From positions 744,001 to 808,000 of the forward strand of contig NZ_CP064939.1 in the NCBI RefSeq assembly GCF_015679185.1: a stretch of 64,000 nucleotides of DNA. Direction: 5' to 3'. Shown here piece by piece: positions 24,302 through 32,884 of this stretch. Numbering within the stretch: position 1 is the stretch's first letter; the number at the start of each line of letters is the position of its first letter. The position numbers and the translations under genes were made by a program. The DNA is from Pedobacter endophyticus (lineage in GTDB: Bacteria > Bacteroidota > Bacteroidia > Sphingobacteriales > Sphingobacteriaceae). The notes below the pieces were generated by a model. That model searched no databases. It was not told the DNA's origin and saw nothing but the letters and a program-made list of their open reading frames with translations.

Positions 24302-25303
24302 TTAAACAACCGCTTGTTCAATGCGGGTGTTTTCTGGTCTACCGTTTTTAAAAGCATCTCTGGTTTTGAGCCCCAGCAATTCAAACATTGCCATATCATC
24401 AATAAATGCCGGGTTTGGTGTGGTTAACAACTTATCGCCCGCAAAAATAGAGCTTGCACCGGCCATAAAGCAGAAAGCTTGTTCAAGCGTGCTCATTTCG
24501 TTTCTTCCCGCAGATAAACGCACCACCGAATTTGGCATTACGATGCGTGCGGTGGCAATCATTCTCACCATATCCCAAATCGGTACCCGTGGTTGGTTTT
24601 CTAAAGGTGTGCCCTTTACCGGAACCAGCGCATTCACCGGAACAGATTCCGGATGTTTTTCCATGTTTGATAAGGTTTGTAACATCGAAACACGGTCTTC
24701 CACCGTTTCACCCAGGCCAATAATACCGCCACTACAAACAGTTAGTTTGGCCTTACGCACATTTTTAATGGTGTTTAAACGGTCGTCGTAAGTTCTGGTA
24801 GAGATAATGCGTTTATAATCATCTTCAGAGGTATCAATATTGTGGTTGTAAGCATATAAACCTGCATCGGCGAGGCGCTGAGCCTGGTTTTCGGTTAGCA
24901 TACCTAGGGTACAACAAACCTCCATGTCCATATCGTTAACAGCCTTTACCATTTCAATAACGCGGTCAAAATCGCGGTTATCGCGTACTTCACGCCATGC
25001 AGCGCCCATACACAAACGCGATGCCCCACCCTCTTTAGCTTTAACTGCCGCACTTACCACCTGGCTCACCTGCATTAAGGGTTGAACCTCCAAGTCGGTA
25101 TGGTAACGTGCTGCCTGCGGGCAGTATGAACAATCTTCGGCGCAGCCACCTGTTTTAATGGATATTAACGAACTGACTTGTACTTCGTTATAATCTTTAT
25201 TTTCTCTGTGAATGGTTGCCGCCTCATAAACCAAATCTAGAAATGGCCGGTTATAAATTTCGTATATTTCTTCTTTTGTCCAATCGTGTCGTGTTGTTTG
25301 CAT
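24302..25303 (-). CDS. bioB: biotin synthase
   Basis: This radical-SAM biotin synthase has 333 residues from the ATG at 25303; an ATG at 25312 is an alternative. The cluster motif CAEDCSYC (CxxxCxxC) follows SLISIKTGG at about residues 45-60. Later are [19 protein letters not shown], the YNHNIDTS motif and AGRNEMS. These are the signature blocks of BioB, which binds one 4Fe-4S and one 2Fe-2S cluster. It inserts sulfur into dethiobiotin to make biotin. It starts 23 bases after the stop of mgtE on the same strand, so cotranscription is possible though there is no functional link. No other biotin gene lies in the window. Confidence 0.96.
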   Translation of the reverse strand: MQTTRHDWTKEEIYEIYNRPFLDLVYEAATIHRENKDYNEVQVSSLISIKTGGCAEDCSYCPQAARYHTDLEVQPLMQVSQVVSAAVKAKEGGASRLCMGAAWREVRDNRDFDRVIEMVKAVNDMDMEVCCTLGMLTENQAQRLADAGLYAYNHNIDTSEDDYKRIISTRTYDDRLNTIKNVRKAKLTVCSGGIIGLGETVEDRVSMLQTLSNMEKHPESVPVNALVPVKGTPLENQPRVPIWDMVRMIATARIVMPNSVVRLSAGRNEMSTLEQAFCFMAGASSIFAGDKLLTTPNPAFIDDMAMFELLGLKTRDAFKNGRPENTRIEQAVV

Positions 25304-25326
25304 CGGGATCAAGATTTCTTTTTATG

Positions 25327-26676
25327 CTATAATAATAGTTTACTGGATAACCCTAAAATTAAAAGGAAACCAAAAACATCGGTAAAAGTAGTAATAATAA
25401 TAGATGATGCAATGGCCGGATCAATTCCAACACGTTTCAAAATTAGTGGAATGCCGGCGCCGGTTACCCCTGCTATCACCAAATTCCCTGTCATTGCCAA
25501 AAAGATAACCAATCCGAGCATGGGATTTCCGTCGAACAAAAAGGCAAACACAAAAACAATTATTCCATTTGCGGCACCATTGATCAATCCAACGGTAAAT
25601 TCCTTTAACACGGTTCGATAGGCTTGTTTATCAGTCAAATCGTAAAGTGATATACGCCTTACTGTTACCGCAAGCGCCTGAGTGGCGGCATTTCCGCCCA
25701 TCCCGGCAATAATGGTCATATAGGCCGCCAAAGACGGAATCAGCTTAATGGTGGGGTCGAAGTAACGCACAACCGACGAAGCTAAAAAGGCCGTGCCTAA
25801 ATTGATAATTAACCATGGCAAACGCGATTTTACGGCCTCCACCCAGTTACCGCTCAGTTCCTCATCTTCTGAAACCCCTGATATTTTTAAAATATCTTCC
25901 GTACTTTCAGCCTCAAGTACATCGATCACGTCATCGAAAGTAACGCGGCCCAAAAGTTTTTCATAATTATCAATAACCGGGATACTGGTTAAATTGTATT
26001 GCGAAATGAGATCGGCAACTTCCTCCTGATCGGTATCGGGATGGACGTAAACGGCATCCATTTTTACCAGATCTACAATCTTGGCACTGTGCCTCGCCTT
26101 AACAATATCTTCTAACGATACAATTCCCCTGAATTTTTGCTCGTCGTCGATTACATAAATGGTGTAAAACTCTTCCATCTCCTCGCTTTGACGAATAATT
26201 TCATCCAGGGCGTCTTTTTTGGTCAGGTTAATGTTTACACAAATTAAATCGGTATTCATTAAACCACCCGCCGTTTTCTCGTCGTAGGTTAAGAGGTTTC
26301 GAATTTCTGAGGCGTGATCATCTTCTAAATCTTCGAGAATTTCACGCTGCTCATGATCTTCAAGCTGCGAAATAATGTCGGTAGCATCGTCATAATCGAG
26401 CTCCTCAACAATTTCCGTACGCTTGTCGGGGTGAAGTTGAAACAGTAGATCCTCGGGGTGCGACTCTTCATCCATCTCCGAAATAATTTCGGAGGCAATT
26501 TCGGCAGGAAGCAGGTTAATAATATATTGTTGCTCTGACTTGGCTAAACGCTCAAATAAGATGGCGATCTCTGAGGCATGATATTCCTCTAAAACTTCCT
26601 TTAAAGTTTCATCGCCAGCTAAAATCGCTTTTTTAACCTTTTGTACGTCGGTTTTATCTATCTCGAATGACTGCAT
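25327..26676 (-). CDS. mgtE: MgtE-type magnesium transporter
   Basis: The 449-residue protein has the complete MgtE architecture. An N-terminal helical domain (about 20-125) contains many LLPAEIASEIISEMDEE-like helices. A CBS-domain pair (about 135-255) has LICVNINLTKKDALDE and DQEEVADLISQYNLTSIPV. Five membrane helices (about 280-449) carry the pore segment AGMGGNAATQALAV. Mg2+ enters through the channel, and the acidic N domain and CBS pair close it when cytoplasmic Mg2+ is high. Another Mg transporter (corA) lies 720 bases upstream across a palindromic repeat array. bioB follows closely downstream. Confidence 0.95.
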   Translation of the reverse strand: MQSFEIDKTDVQKVKKAILAGDETLKEVLEEYHASEIAILFERLAKSEQQYIINLLPAEIASEIISEMDEESHPEDLLFQLHPDKRTEIVEELDYDDATDIISQLEDHEQREILEDLEDDHASEIRNLLTYDEKTAGGLMNTDLICVNINLTKKDALDEIIRQSEEMEEFYTIYVIDDEQKFRGIVSLEDIVKARHSAKIVDLVKMDAVYVHPDTDQEEVADLISQYNLTSIPVIDNYEKLLGRVTFDDVIDVLEAESTEDILKISGVSEDEELSGNWVEAVKSRLPWLIINLGTAFLASSVVRYFDPTIKLIPSLAAYMTIIAGMGGNAATQALAVTVRRISLYDLTDKQAYRTVLKEFTVGLINGAANGIIVFVFAFLFDGNPMLGLVIFLAMTGNLVIAGVTGAGIPLILKRVGIDPAIASSIIITTFTDVFGFLLILGLSSKLLL

Positions 26677-26820
26677 TGATGTGTGTTAAATTGGGCTAGA
26701 TCAGTCTGGAGCATGGCGAAGTGAATAAGCCATTATGATGCTGATCATCCGATCAATTTAATAATTTTTCTAGATTTTGCATAAGAACAGGCGCATTTGT
26801 TAAAAATAAAATCTATTTAT

Positions 26821-27236
26821 CCGTTGACTGAAGTCAACGGCAATGAAATGGATAGCGTTATACGCTCAAACTTCCTTAACCGTTGACTGAAGTCAACGGC
26901 AATGAAATGGATAGCGCCTAAACACGCGGGTAAAGGTTATGCGCCTAATTCCTTAACCATTTATCCGTTGACTGAAGTCGACGGCAATGAAATGCAAAGC
27001 GCTAAGCACTCGGGCAAAGGTTATGCGGCTATATTCCTTAACTATTTACCCGTTGACTAAAGTCAACGGCAATGAAATGCAAAGCGCTAAGCACGCGTAC
27101 ATAGGTTATGCGCCTAATTCCTTAACCATTTACCCGTTGACTAAAGTCAACGGCAATGAAATGCAAAGCGCTAAGCACGCGTACATAGGTTATGCGCCTA
27201 TTCCTTAACCATTTACCCGTTGACTAAAGTCAACGG
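26821..27236. repeat. array of six palindrome-bearing tandem repeats
   Basis: Six copies of the 20-base palindrome CCGTTGACTNNAGTCAACGG start at 26821, 26880, 26965, 27050, 27134 and 27217. Each is followed by CAATGAAATG and a conserved tail with AAAGCGCTAAGCACGC and TTATGCGCCTA. The period is 83-85 bases, except 59 between the first two. Copy 3 has one arm change (a G-T pair as RNA). Each unit can form a nine-pair hairpin on either strand. The array lies upstream of mgtE and downstream of corA. The near-identity of the sequence between palindromes rules out CRISPR. The frame 26987-27208 is an artefact of the repeat. Confidence 0.9.
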
Positions 27237-27292
27237 CAATGAGCGGCAACGAAATACAAAGCGCTAAGAATATGCTCCTAAAATTCCACCCC

Positions 27293-27394
27293 CGGGACTC
27301 TGGACTTCCAACTCAAGACTGCCGACTTAGGACTCCCAACTCCCAACTCCGGACTCAAGACTCCCAACTCTCAACTCAAAACTCCGAACTCGTC
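27293..27394. repeat. low-complexity ACTC-rich array
   Basis: About one hundred bases consist of degenerate GGACTC / CAACTC / AAGACTC / GAACTC words, roughly seven bases each. It directly abuts the 3' end of corA. A second such array lies at 31583-31663. Confidence 0.8.
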
Positions 27395-27396
27395 TT

Positions 27397-28518
27397 CTAC
27401 TTAAACCAGCCTTTTCGCCAGAAATAAATAATCTGAACAACTGCAATTACACCCATCACTACCCAGGTCCAGATGTAACCGTGGGGGCTATAAAGCTCCG
27501 GCATATTAGCGGGCATTACCTTGCCTGTTACCGGGTCTTCCCTGCTAAAGTTCATGCCGTAAATACCGGCTATAAATGTTAAGGGAATAAAAATAGACGA
27601 AATAATGGTTAGCACTTTCATAATCTCGTTCATCCGGTTGCTAATAATCGAAAGATTCATATCGATATTGGCCGAGGCAATTTCCTTTAGCGATTCAATA
27701 AAATCGATGGTTTGGATGCAGTGGTCGTAAGCATCTTTCATGTACGTTTTGGTCAGCTCAGAAATTAAGGGGCTGTCCGATCTGATAATGTCATTCAACT
27801 TGTCGCGTTCAGGCCACACCGCTTTCCTAATGGTAATCAGCGATCGTTTTATGGCCTGCGTATCGTGCATAATGCGCTTATCCGGATGCGCATACAGTCG
27901 GTCTTCAATCGCATCCAGTTCCTCGCCCCAAAAATTCAGCAGCGAAAAATACTGATCCACGATTACATCCATAATGGCATACATTAAATAGCTGCTTCCG
28001 CCAACCCGGATATTGCCCTTACCTATTTCCAGGCGTTTCCTAACCGGCTCGAAACAGTCTACATAAGTCTCCTGAAAAGTGATTAGCGTATGATCTGAAA
28101 GAATAAACGAAACCTGCTCATTAATCAATGTATCATTTTCATCCAAATATAAGTGTCTGCTTACCGCAAAAATATAATTGTCGTTGTCGTATTCATCTAT
28201 CGTTGGGCGTTGGTAAGAGCTCGTAATATCTTCAAGTACCAATCTGCTAATGTCAAACTTCGAGTAAAGTGTTTCGAAGATATTCGGGTCGCCCAGGCCC
28301 CTGATATCCAACCAATAAAAAAAATCTTTGTCCTCAATTAATTTATCGAGATTACTGATATTTTTTATCTTCTCCTTTTTGTAAGACTTATCATTATAGG
28401 TATGCAGAACAATTTTGGGTTTAAGCGCTTCGCCATCAATAATATATAAACCAGGACTGGTGCCGGGCTCGGGTATTTTATAACGCTTACGTTTACTGCT
28501 TGGTTTCTCCTTTTTCAT
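27397..28518 (-). CDS. corA: CorA family magnesium/cobalt transporter
   Basis: The 373-residue protein has a large cytoplasmic N-terminal domain, long stalk helices and two C-terminal membrane helices. The selectivity motif YGMNF lies between them (about residue 330), followed by the MPEL loop, here separated by an insertion SREDPVTGKV. Its KKRKR-rich N-terminus is about 30 residues longer than in short CorA forms. Pentamers import Mg2+ or Co2+ passively. The WbqC-family gene ends three bases upstream on the same strand, so the two form an operon. The gene is followed by the ACTC-rich tract and the repeat array that separate it from mgtE. Confidence 0.92.
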   Translation of the reverse strand: MKKEKPSSKRKRYKIPEPGTSPGLYIIDGEALKPKIVLHTYNDKSYKKEKIKNISNLDKLIEDKDFFYWLDIRGLGDPNIFETLYSKFDISRLVLEDITSSYQRPTIDEYDNDNYIFAVSRHLYLDENDTLINEQVSFILSDHTLITFQETYVDCFEPVRKRLEIGKGNIRVGGSSYLMYAIMDVIVDQYFSLLNFWGEELDAIEDRLYAHPDKRIMHDTQAIKRSLITIRKAVWPERDKLNDIIRSDSPLISELTKTYMKDAYDHCIQTIDFIESLKEIASANIDMNLSIISNRMNEIMKVLTIISSIFIPLTFIAGIYGMNFSREDPVTGKVMPANMPELYSPHGYIWTWVVMGVIAVVQIIYFWRKGWFK

Positions 28519-28521
28519 TGT

Positions 28522-29133
28522 TTACAAGTACAGTTTGGCTTGCGGGCCTTGGTTAAATAACAAATCCACTACACTTAAGTTGGGTAAAAACTCGTGCCGG
28601 TCTTCAAATACCTGGTAATATGGCTTATTGTTTACAATATCCTCTTTCCGTTTCGGGTTCATCATCGCCCTAAAATCAAGCTCGGCCGCAACATTGTCTT
28701 CATAAGTTGCAGTGGTTTCCAAGTTGATAGTTAATTTGAGCTTTTTTGTAAGCCATTGCAAGAGCTCGAAATTATAATCGAACAAAAAATTGAATGTTTG
28801 CGTATAAAAACGCGACAGTTCATCTTCGTAATATTCAAAATAAGCCGAACTGCGGTAACACGTTTCCAGGCTCAGCCAATGCAGGCGCTGCCAGTTATAA
28901 TCGTTGCTAATCTTTACATCCTTCATTTTCGTATGTGTTTTAGCGCCTTTTACAAGCGGCACAGTCAAATCCAATTTCCCGTTGGGCGAATAAATGCTGG
29001 CCCGGTTGCGGTACGTTTGCTTAACCAGATGTTCGTTTTTTTCGATCAAAAAATCCGGCGCAACTTGTTGTAATAAGCTAAAGTAACCAACCGGCGGAAG
29101 ATAAAATAAAGGAAGTATAGCTGTATTATGCAT
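28522..29133 (-). CDS. WbqC family protein
   Basis: This 203-residue protein matches the WbqC-like family. It has the start AILPLFYLPPVGYFSLLQ, the segment YRNRASIYSPNGKLDLTVPL and the central ISNDYNWQRLHWLSLETCYRSSAYFEYY (about residues 75-102). Some WbqC genes sit in O-antigen clusters and are thought to act in modified-sugar or glycolipid synthesis, but no reaction is proven. It directly precedes corA with a three-base gap and is divergent from a lipid acyltransferase and a glycosyltransferase. That loosely supports an envelope role. Confidence 0.85.
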   Translation of the reverse strand: MHNTAILPLFYLPPVGYFSLLQQVAPDFLIEKNEHLVKQTYRNRASIYSPNGKLDLTVPLVKGAKTHTKMKDVKISNDYNWQRLHWLSLETCYRSSAYFEYYEDELSRFYTQTFNFLFDYNFELLQWLTKKLKLTINLETTATYEDNVAAELDFRAMMNPKRKEDIVNNKPYYQVFEDRHEFLPNLSVVDLLFNQGPQAKLYL

Positions 29134-29172
29134 TTGAAGATTTATGTTTGTAGCTGAAACGTGTTAAAAATA

Positions 29173-30045
29173 ATGATTAAAAGAGGGATTGCGCATTTAG
29201 GCGTATTTTTTTTGTACCTGATATCGCTGTTACCACTGCCCCTTTTGTTTTTTTTTGCAAGATTACTATATTATCTGCTTTATTACGTAATTGGCTATCG
29301 AAAAAAAGTAGTTCGCGAGAATTTGGTTCGCTCCTTTCCTGAGAAAACGACAACGGAAATCGCCGCTATTGAAAAGAAGTTTTTCAAATTTTTGGCCAAC
29401 CTGATCTTTGAGATCATTAAGCTCACTTCTATTTCTGAAAAGCAGCTGTTAAAACGCGTGAAGTTTTCGGGCCTCGATAAGTTAGAGCATCATTTTAAAG
29501 CCGGCCAAAGCGTTTTGGCTTGCACCGGGCATTATGGAAACTGGGAAATGGGTATGTTGGCACTCGGCGCAAGTATTTCCGCAAAAGCACTCGTTATTTA
29601 TAAACCCATTAACAATAAAGTTTTCGAAACCTGGTTTGATAAACTGAGGACACGTTATGGCAACGTCTTTATCGCCATGAAACAAACCTTAAGAGGAATG
29701 GCCGCCTATAAAAACGAACCCACACTGTTATGTTTCGCGAGCGACCAAACCCCAAAACAAGAGAAATCAAACTGTTATGTCAACTTTCTAAACCAGCCCA
29801 CAGCCGCATTTCTCGGTATCGAAAAAATTGCTAAGTCAACCAATCGGCCCATTTACTATTTTAAAGTCAACGTAATTGAAAAGGGCTATTACCATGTCGA
29901 TATTTTGCCGATGTGTATGGAGCCCTCGCTAACGAAAGACTATGAAATTACTAACTTGCAGTTTAAATTTTTAGAAGATATTATAAATGAACATCCCGAA
30001 TATTGGCTCTGGAGCCACAAACGCTGGAAGTTTAAGCCCGAATAA
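29173..30045 (+). CDS. LpxL/LpxM-like lipid A biosynthesis acyltransferase
   Basis: This 290-residue membrane-bound acyltransferase starts at the ATG at 29173; a GTG at 29161 adds four residues. A hydrophobic anchor (about 5-40) precedes the catalytic HxxxxD/E motif, present as HYGNWE (about residue 117-122). FASDQTPKQEKS and a final WSHKRWKFKPE are typical of lipid A late acyltransferases. The enzyme transfers an acyl chain to the lipid A precursor at the inner membrane, or to a related glycolipid. Four bases after its stop the glycosyltransferase begins, so they form an operon. A TATGTTTG box lies at 29143-29150. Confidence 0.9.
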   Translation: MIKRGIAHLGVFFLYLISLLPLPLLFFFARLLYYLLYYVIGYRKKVVRENLVRSFPEKTTTEIAAIEKKFFKFLANLIFEIIKLTSISEKQLLKRVKFSGLDKLEHHFKAGQSVLACTGHYGNWEMGMLALGASISAKALVIYKPINNKVFETWFDKLRTRYGNVFIAMKQTLRGMAAYKNEPTLLCFASDQTPKQEKSNCYVNFLNQPTAAFLGIEKIAKSTNRPIYYFKVNVIEKGYYHVDILPMCMEPSLTKDYEITNLQFKFLEDIINEHPEYWLWSHKRWKFKPE

Positions 30046-30049
30046 CAAA

Positions 30050-31069
30050 ATGAACCCCTCAGTAGCTGTTGTTATATTAAACTGGAACGGAAAAGCGTTT
30101 TTAGCGCAATTTTTACCATCCCTTTTACTGTCATCGTACCATAACCTGCAGATCATTGTGGGCGATAACGCTTCAACAGATGACTCAGTATCTTACCTCG
30201 AAGCCAGTTTCCCAACGGTTAAGGTGATAAGGAATGAAGCAAACTACGGTTTTGCCGGTGGCTACAACAAGGTATTAGAGCAAGTGGAGGCCGATTATTT
30301 CGTGTTGTTAAATTCGGATGTTGAAGTACCGCCCAACTGGATCAAGCCCGTAATAGACCTGATGGAAAGCGATGCCAAAATCGCAGTAGCACAGCCGAAA
30401 ATTAAATGGCAGGCCAACAAAAACCAGTTTGAATATGCTGGCGCCGCCGGGGGCTATTTAGATATTCATGCATTTCCATTTTGCCGTGGCCGGTTATTTA
30501 ACGTTTTTGAAACCGATAACGGTCAGTATAATCAGCAAACTGAAATATTTTGGGCAAGCGGAGCCGCATTTTTTATTAAAAGCAAGTGCTGGAAAGAAGC
30601 GGGCGGATTAGATGCCGATCTTTTCGCCCACATGGAAGAAATTGATCTTTGTTGGCGATTAAAAAACATGAACTACAAAGTAGTGTATTGCCCGGCAGCT
30701 GAGGTTTACCACGTTGGCGGCGGCACCTTACAGGCTGAAAACCCGTTTAAAACCTATTTAAATTTTAGGAACAACTTAATTATTATGCAAAAGAATCTGC
30801 CTGCGGGCGATGCTTTTTTTAGGATAATGATTAGAATGGCGATCGATTTTGTTGCCTGGTGGCATTTTCTTTTATCGGGCAAGCCAAAGTTTACATTAGC
30901 GGTAAGCAAGGGGCATTGGCACTTTGTTAAAGCGATTGCTAAAACAAACAAAAAGCGAAGCGGCCACCAAAAAGCCTTTGCAGCACATACAGGCGTGTAT
31001 CATAAAAGCGTAGTCTGGGCGTTTTTTGTAAAGAAGATTAAATACTTTAGCCAGTTGGGCAAAATTTAA
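30050..31069 (+). CDS. family 2 glycosyltransferase (rhamnosyltransferase-like)
   Basis: The 339-residue GT-A enzyme starts at 30050; a longer frame from 29987 would overlap the upstream gene. VAVVILNWNGK opens the nucleotide-binding fold, IIVGDNASTDDS follows, and the DxD-type metal site appears as LLNSDVEV (about residues 86-93). HMEEIDLCWRLKN (about 193) holds the acceptor/catalytic acidic residues, and the C-terminal third is partly hydrophobic. It is probably an O-antigen or other surface-glycan glycosyltransferase using dTDP- or UDP-sugars. It is the second gene of the acyltransferase operon and is followed by a terminator. The donor sugar is unknown. Confidence 0.88.
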   Translation: MNPSVAVVILNWNGKAFLAQFLPSLLLSSYHNLQIIVGDNASTDDSVSYLEASFPTVKVIRNEANYGFAGGYNKVLEQVEADYFVLLNSDVEVPPNWIKPVIDLMESDAKIAVAQPKIKWQANKNQFEYAGAAGGYLDIHAFPFCRGRLFNVFETDNGQYNQQTEIFWASGAAFFIKSKCWKEAGGLDADLFAHMEEIDLCWRLKNMNYKVVYCPAAEVYHVGGGTLQAENPFKTYLNFRNNLIIMQKNLPAGDAFFRIMIRMAIDFVAWWHFLLSGKPKFTLAVSKGHWHFVKAIAKTNKKRSGHQKAFAAHTGVYHKSVVWAFFVKKIKYFSQLGKI

Positions 31070-31090
31070 TCGCCTTGTGAACTGGCAAAG

Positions 31091-31116
31091 AAGTCAAGTT
31101 TTTTGAAACTTGACTT
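31091..31116 (+). terminator. terminator after the glycosyltransferase
   Basis: The stem AAGTCAAGTTT-TTTG-AAACTTGACTT is a perfect 11-pair hairpin followed by GTTT. It is the same stem family as the hairpins at 3638 and 46114. Confidence 0.75.
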
Positions 31117-31275
31117 GTTTATTAGATCCTTCAGTGTTGGTCGAGATTTGCAATCTCGTCCTAGTTAATGCTAAATTTAAATTCAGAGTATAAGGAAGGT
31201 CCTGAAACAAGTTCAGGATGACGTACGTTCATAGTTGGCATTTAATTGCGCTTTGGCTCGTCATTTCGCCTATCC

Positions 31276-31600
31276 ACCTCGCCATAATGGACTTGATCCA
31301 GCATCCTTCCAGCTTGGCGTTATGCTATAGAGATCCAATCAACATTCCAGACTCAGGACTCAAGACTCAAGACTCAAGACTCAATTTTTTAGCTTAGCCA
31401 CCTCGTCATGCTGGACTTAATCCAGCATCCTTCCAGCTTGGCGTTATGCTATAAAGATCCAATCAACATTCCAGACACAGGACTCAAGACTCAATTTTTT
31501 AGCTTAGCCACCTCGTCATGCTGGGCCTGATCCAGCATCCTTCCTACCTAGCGCTATACTGTAAGATCAATTCAATATTCCAGACTCGCAACTCCAAACT
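31276..31600. repeat. three tandem copies of a unit of about 110-120 bases
   Basis: Copies start near 31276, 31396 and 31505. Each runs CCACCTCGTCATGCTGGAC, TTGATCCAGCATCCTTCC, then AGCTTGGCGTTATGCTAT, GATCCAATCAACATTCCAGAC and a variable ACTC-word tail. The first half contains a CTGGAC..ATCCAG hairpin. No gene is present in 31117-31664; the frame at 31518-31781 comes from the repeats. Confidence 0.85.
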
Positions 31601-31663
31601 CACAACTCCAAACTCCAAACTCGCAACTCCCAACTCAAAACTCCAAACTCCCAACTCAAAAAC
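31583..31663. repeat. second low-complexity ACTC-rich array
   Basis: Roughly eleven degenerate words of the form CAACTCC, AAACTCC or GCAACTC fill the space up to the stop of the TlpA-like gene. The composition is the same as at 27293-27394. Confidence 0.8.
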
Positions 31664-31664
31664 T

Positions 31665-32378
31665 TCACTTCGCCAAAGCTTCATCAATCGATTTCTTTAT
31701 CCAATGAATGGTATTCGGCGCCAAACCCACAGTGCTAAATTTTATCTTACCATTGTTTACAACCACATGCGTTGGGTATAGCCTCACATTAAATTTATCG
31801 GCAATGTAGCGCCCTCCATCTACAACATTGTACGCGTAAGGGTTCGACTTTAAAAAGTTATTCAGCTCATATTTGCTGTCGGTTGCAATGGCTAAAAATA
31901 TCACGTCTGGATTATCCTTATATGCCGCAACCAGTTCATTAAGCTGTGGAATTTTCTGCCTGCATGGCGGGCAATTGATAAACCAAAAATTCAAAACAAT
32001 TACCTTGTCCTTTGCTGTTTTTAAATCGAACTTGTTTCCGTTTATATCGGTCACCTTGAAACCTTTAAACTCATCTTCTTCTTTAAAAGATTCACTTGGT
32101 TTTGGTTTCGGCATTCGGTTAAAGTAGGCCACCTTTTCCTCCTCGTTCAATTTATAAATCAGGTATTCCGGTTTACCGCTATCAGTAACCGTTTTCCGGT
32201 TTTTTATCGCATACTTGCCTGTTTGCATCAACTTTCGCCATACCGCATACGGATAAACCATTCCATCTTCGCCCCTAACAACCGTAGCTTCGTTTAATAC
32301 GGTTTTTGTGGGTGCAGACTGAGCGTTGACCACTAAAGCACTGAAAAAAAACAATAGGGAGAACGTTAATTTTTTCAT
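31665..32378 (-). CDS. TlpA-like exported thioredoxin-family protein
   Basis: The signal peptide (MKKLTFSLLFFFSALVVNAQ) is followed by about 80 residues without an assigned domain. A TlpA/AhpC-type thioredoxin domain then spans about residues 108-235. The active site is WFINCPPCRQKIPQL (CPPC), and the cis-proline region is RLYPTHVVV. Such proteins reduce or exchange disulfides in the periplasm, for example during cytochrome c maturation. The aroQ gene lies 29 bases upstream on the same strand, but there is no functional tie. The electron donor and partner are not visible in the neighbourhood. Confidence 0.88.
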   Translation of the reverse strand: MKKLTFSLLFFFSALVVNAQSAPTKTVLNEATVVRGEDGMVYPYAVWRKLMQTGKYAIKNRKTVTDSGKPEYLIYKLNEEEKVAYFNRMPKPKPSESFKEEDEFKGFKVTDINGNKFDLKTAKDKVIVLNFWFINCPPCRQKIPQLNELVAAYKDNPDVIFLAIATDSKYELNNFLKSNPYAYNVVDGGRYIADKFNVRLYPTHVVVNNGKIKFSTVGLAPNTIHWIKKSIDEALAK

Positions 32379-32407
32379 GATATTAGATTTAAAGGTTATT
32401 AAGCTGA

Positions 32408-32824
32408 CTACATCAACAAGCTTTCAATGGCCAATCGGTAGCCCTTCATTCCGAATCCGGTAAGTACGCCCTGGCAGTTTTTCCCGGTTAACGAAATATG
32501 GCGGTATTCCTCGCGGGCGTAAATATTTGATACATGCACCTCTACCACAGGCGTTTTAATGGCGGCGATTGCATCGGCAATTGCTACGGAGGTATGCGTA
32601 TAGCCCCCCGCATTCAGCACAATACCATCGTAACTAAATCCCACTTCGTGCAGTTTGTTAATGATCTCGCCCTCAACATTACTCTGGAAGTACTCAATCT
32701 CTATAATCGAATAAATCGACCTCAACTCCTTCACATAATCTTCAATGCTCGTGCTGCCATAAATTGATGGTTCGCGTACACCAAGCAAATTTAAGTTCGG
32801 ACCGTTAATAATTTGTATTTTCAT
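32408..32824 (-). CDS. aroQ: type II 3-dehydroquinate dehydratase
   Basis: This 138-residue AroQ has all signature segments: IINGPNLNLLGVREPSIYG with the catalytic Tyr (about residues 4-22), SNVEGEIINKLHE, NAGGYTHTSVAIADAI with the Asn and Thr of the active site, and VEVHVSNIYAREEYRH with the catalytic His. It dehydrates 3-dehydroquinate to 3-dehydroshikimate in aromatic amino acid synthesis. I use the ATG at 32824, since MKIQIINGPN is the normal N-terminus. The longer frame to 32839 would add five residues. It is divergent from xerD. Confidence 0.95.
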   Translation of the reverse strand: MKIQIINGPNLNLLGVREPSIYGSTSIEDYVKELRSIYSIIEIEYFQSNVEGEIINKLHEVGFSYDGIVLNAGGYTHTSVAIADAIAAIKTPVVEVHVSNIYAREEYRHISLTGKNCQGVLTGFGMKGYRLAIESLLM

Positions 32825-32884
32825 GATATCTTGCAACATTATTTATTGTAACGTTGCAATGTTATAAAAAATCTTAAATAAAAC

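Noticed and set aside
26987..27208. Open frame with repeated LTKVNGNEMQSAKHAYIGYA peptide
   Set aside because: It is the translation of the 84-base repeat. No start context, and it ends with the array.
26821..27236. CRISPR-like array of repeats
   Set aside because: The stretches between palindromes are nearly identical, the period is about 84 bases, and no cas gene is present. It is a tandem repeat, not CRISPR.
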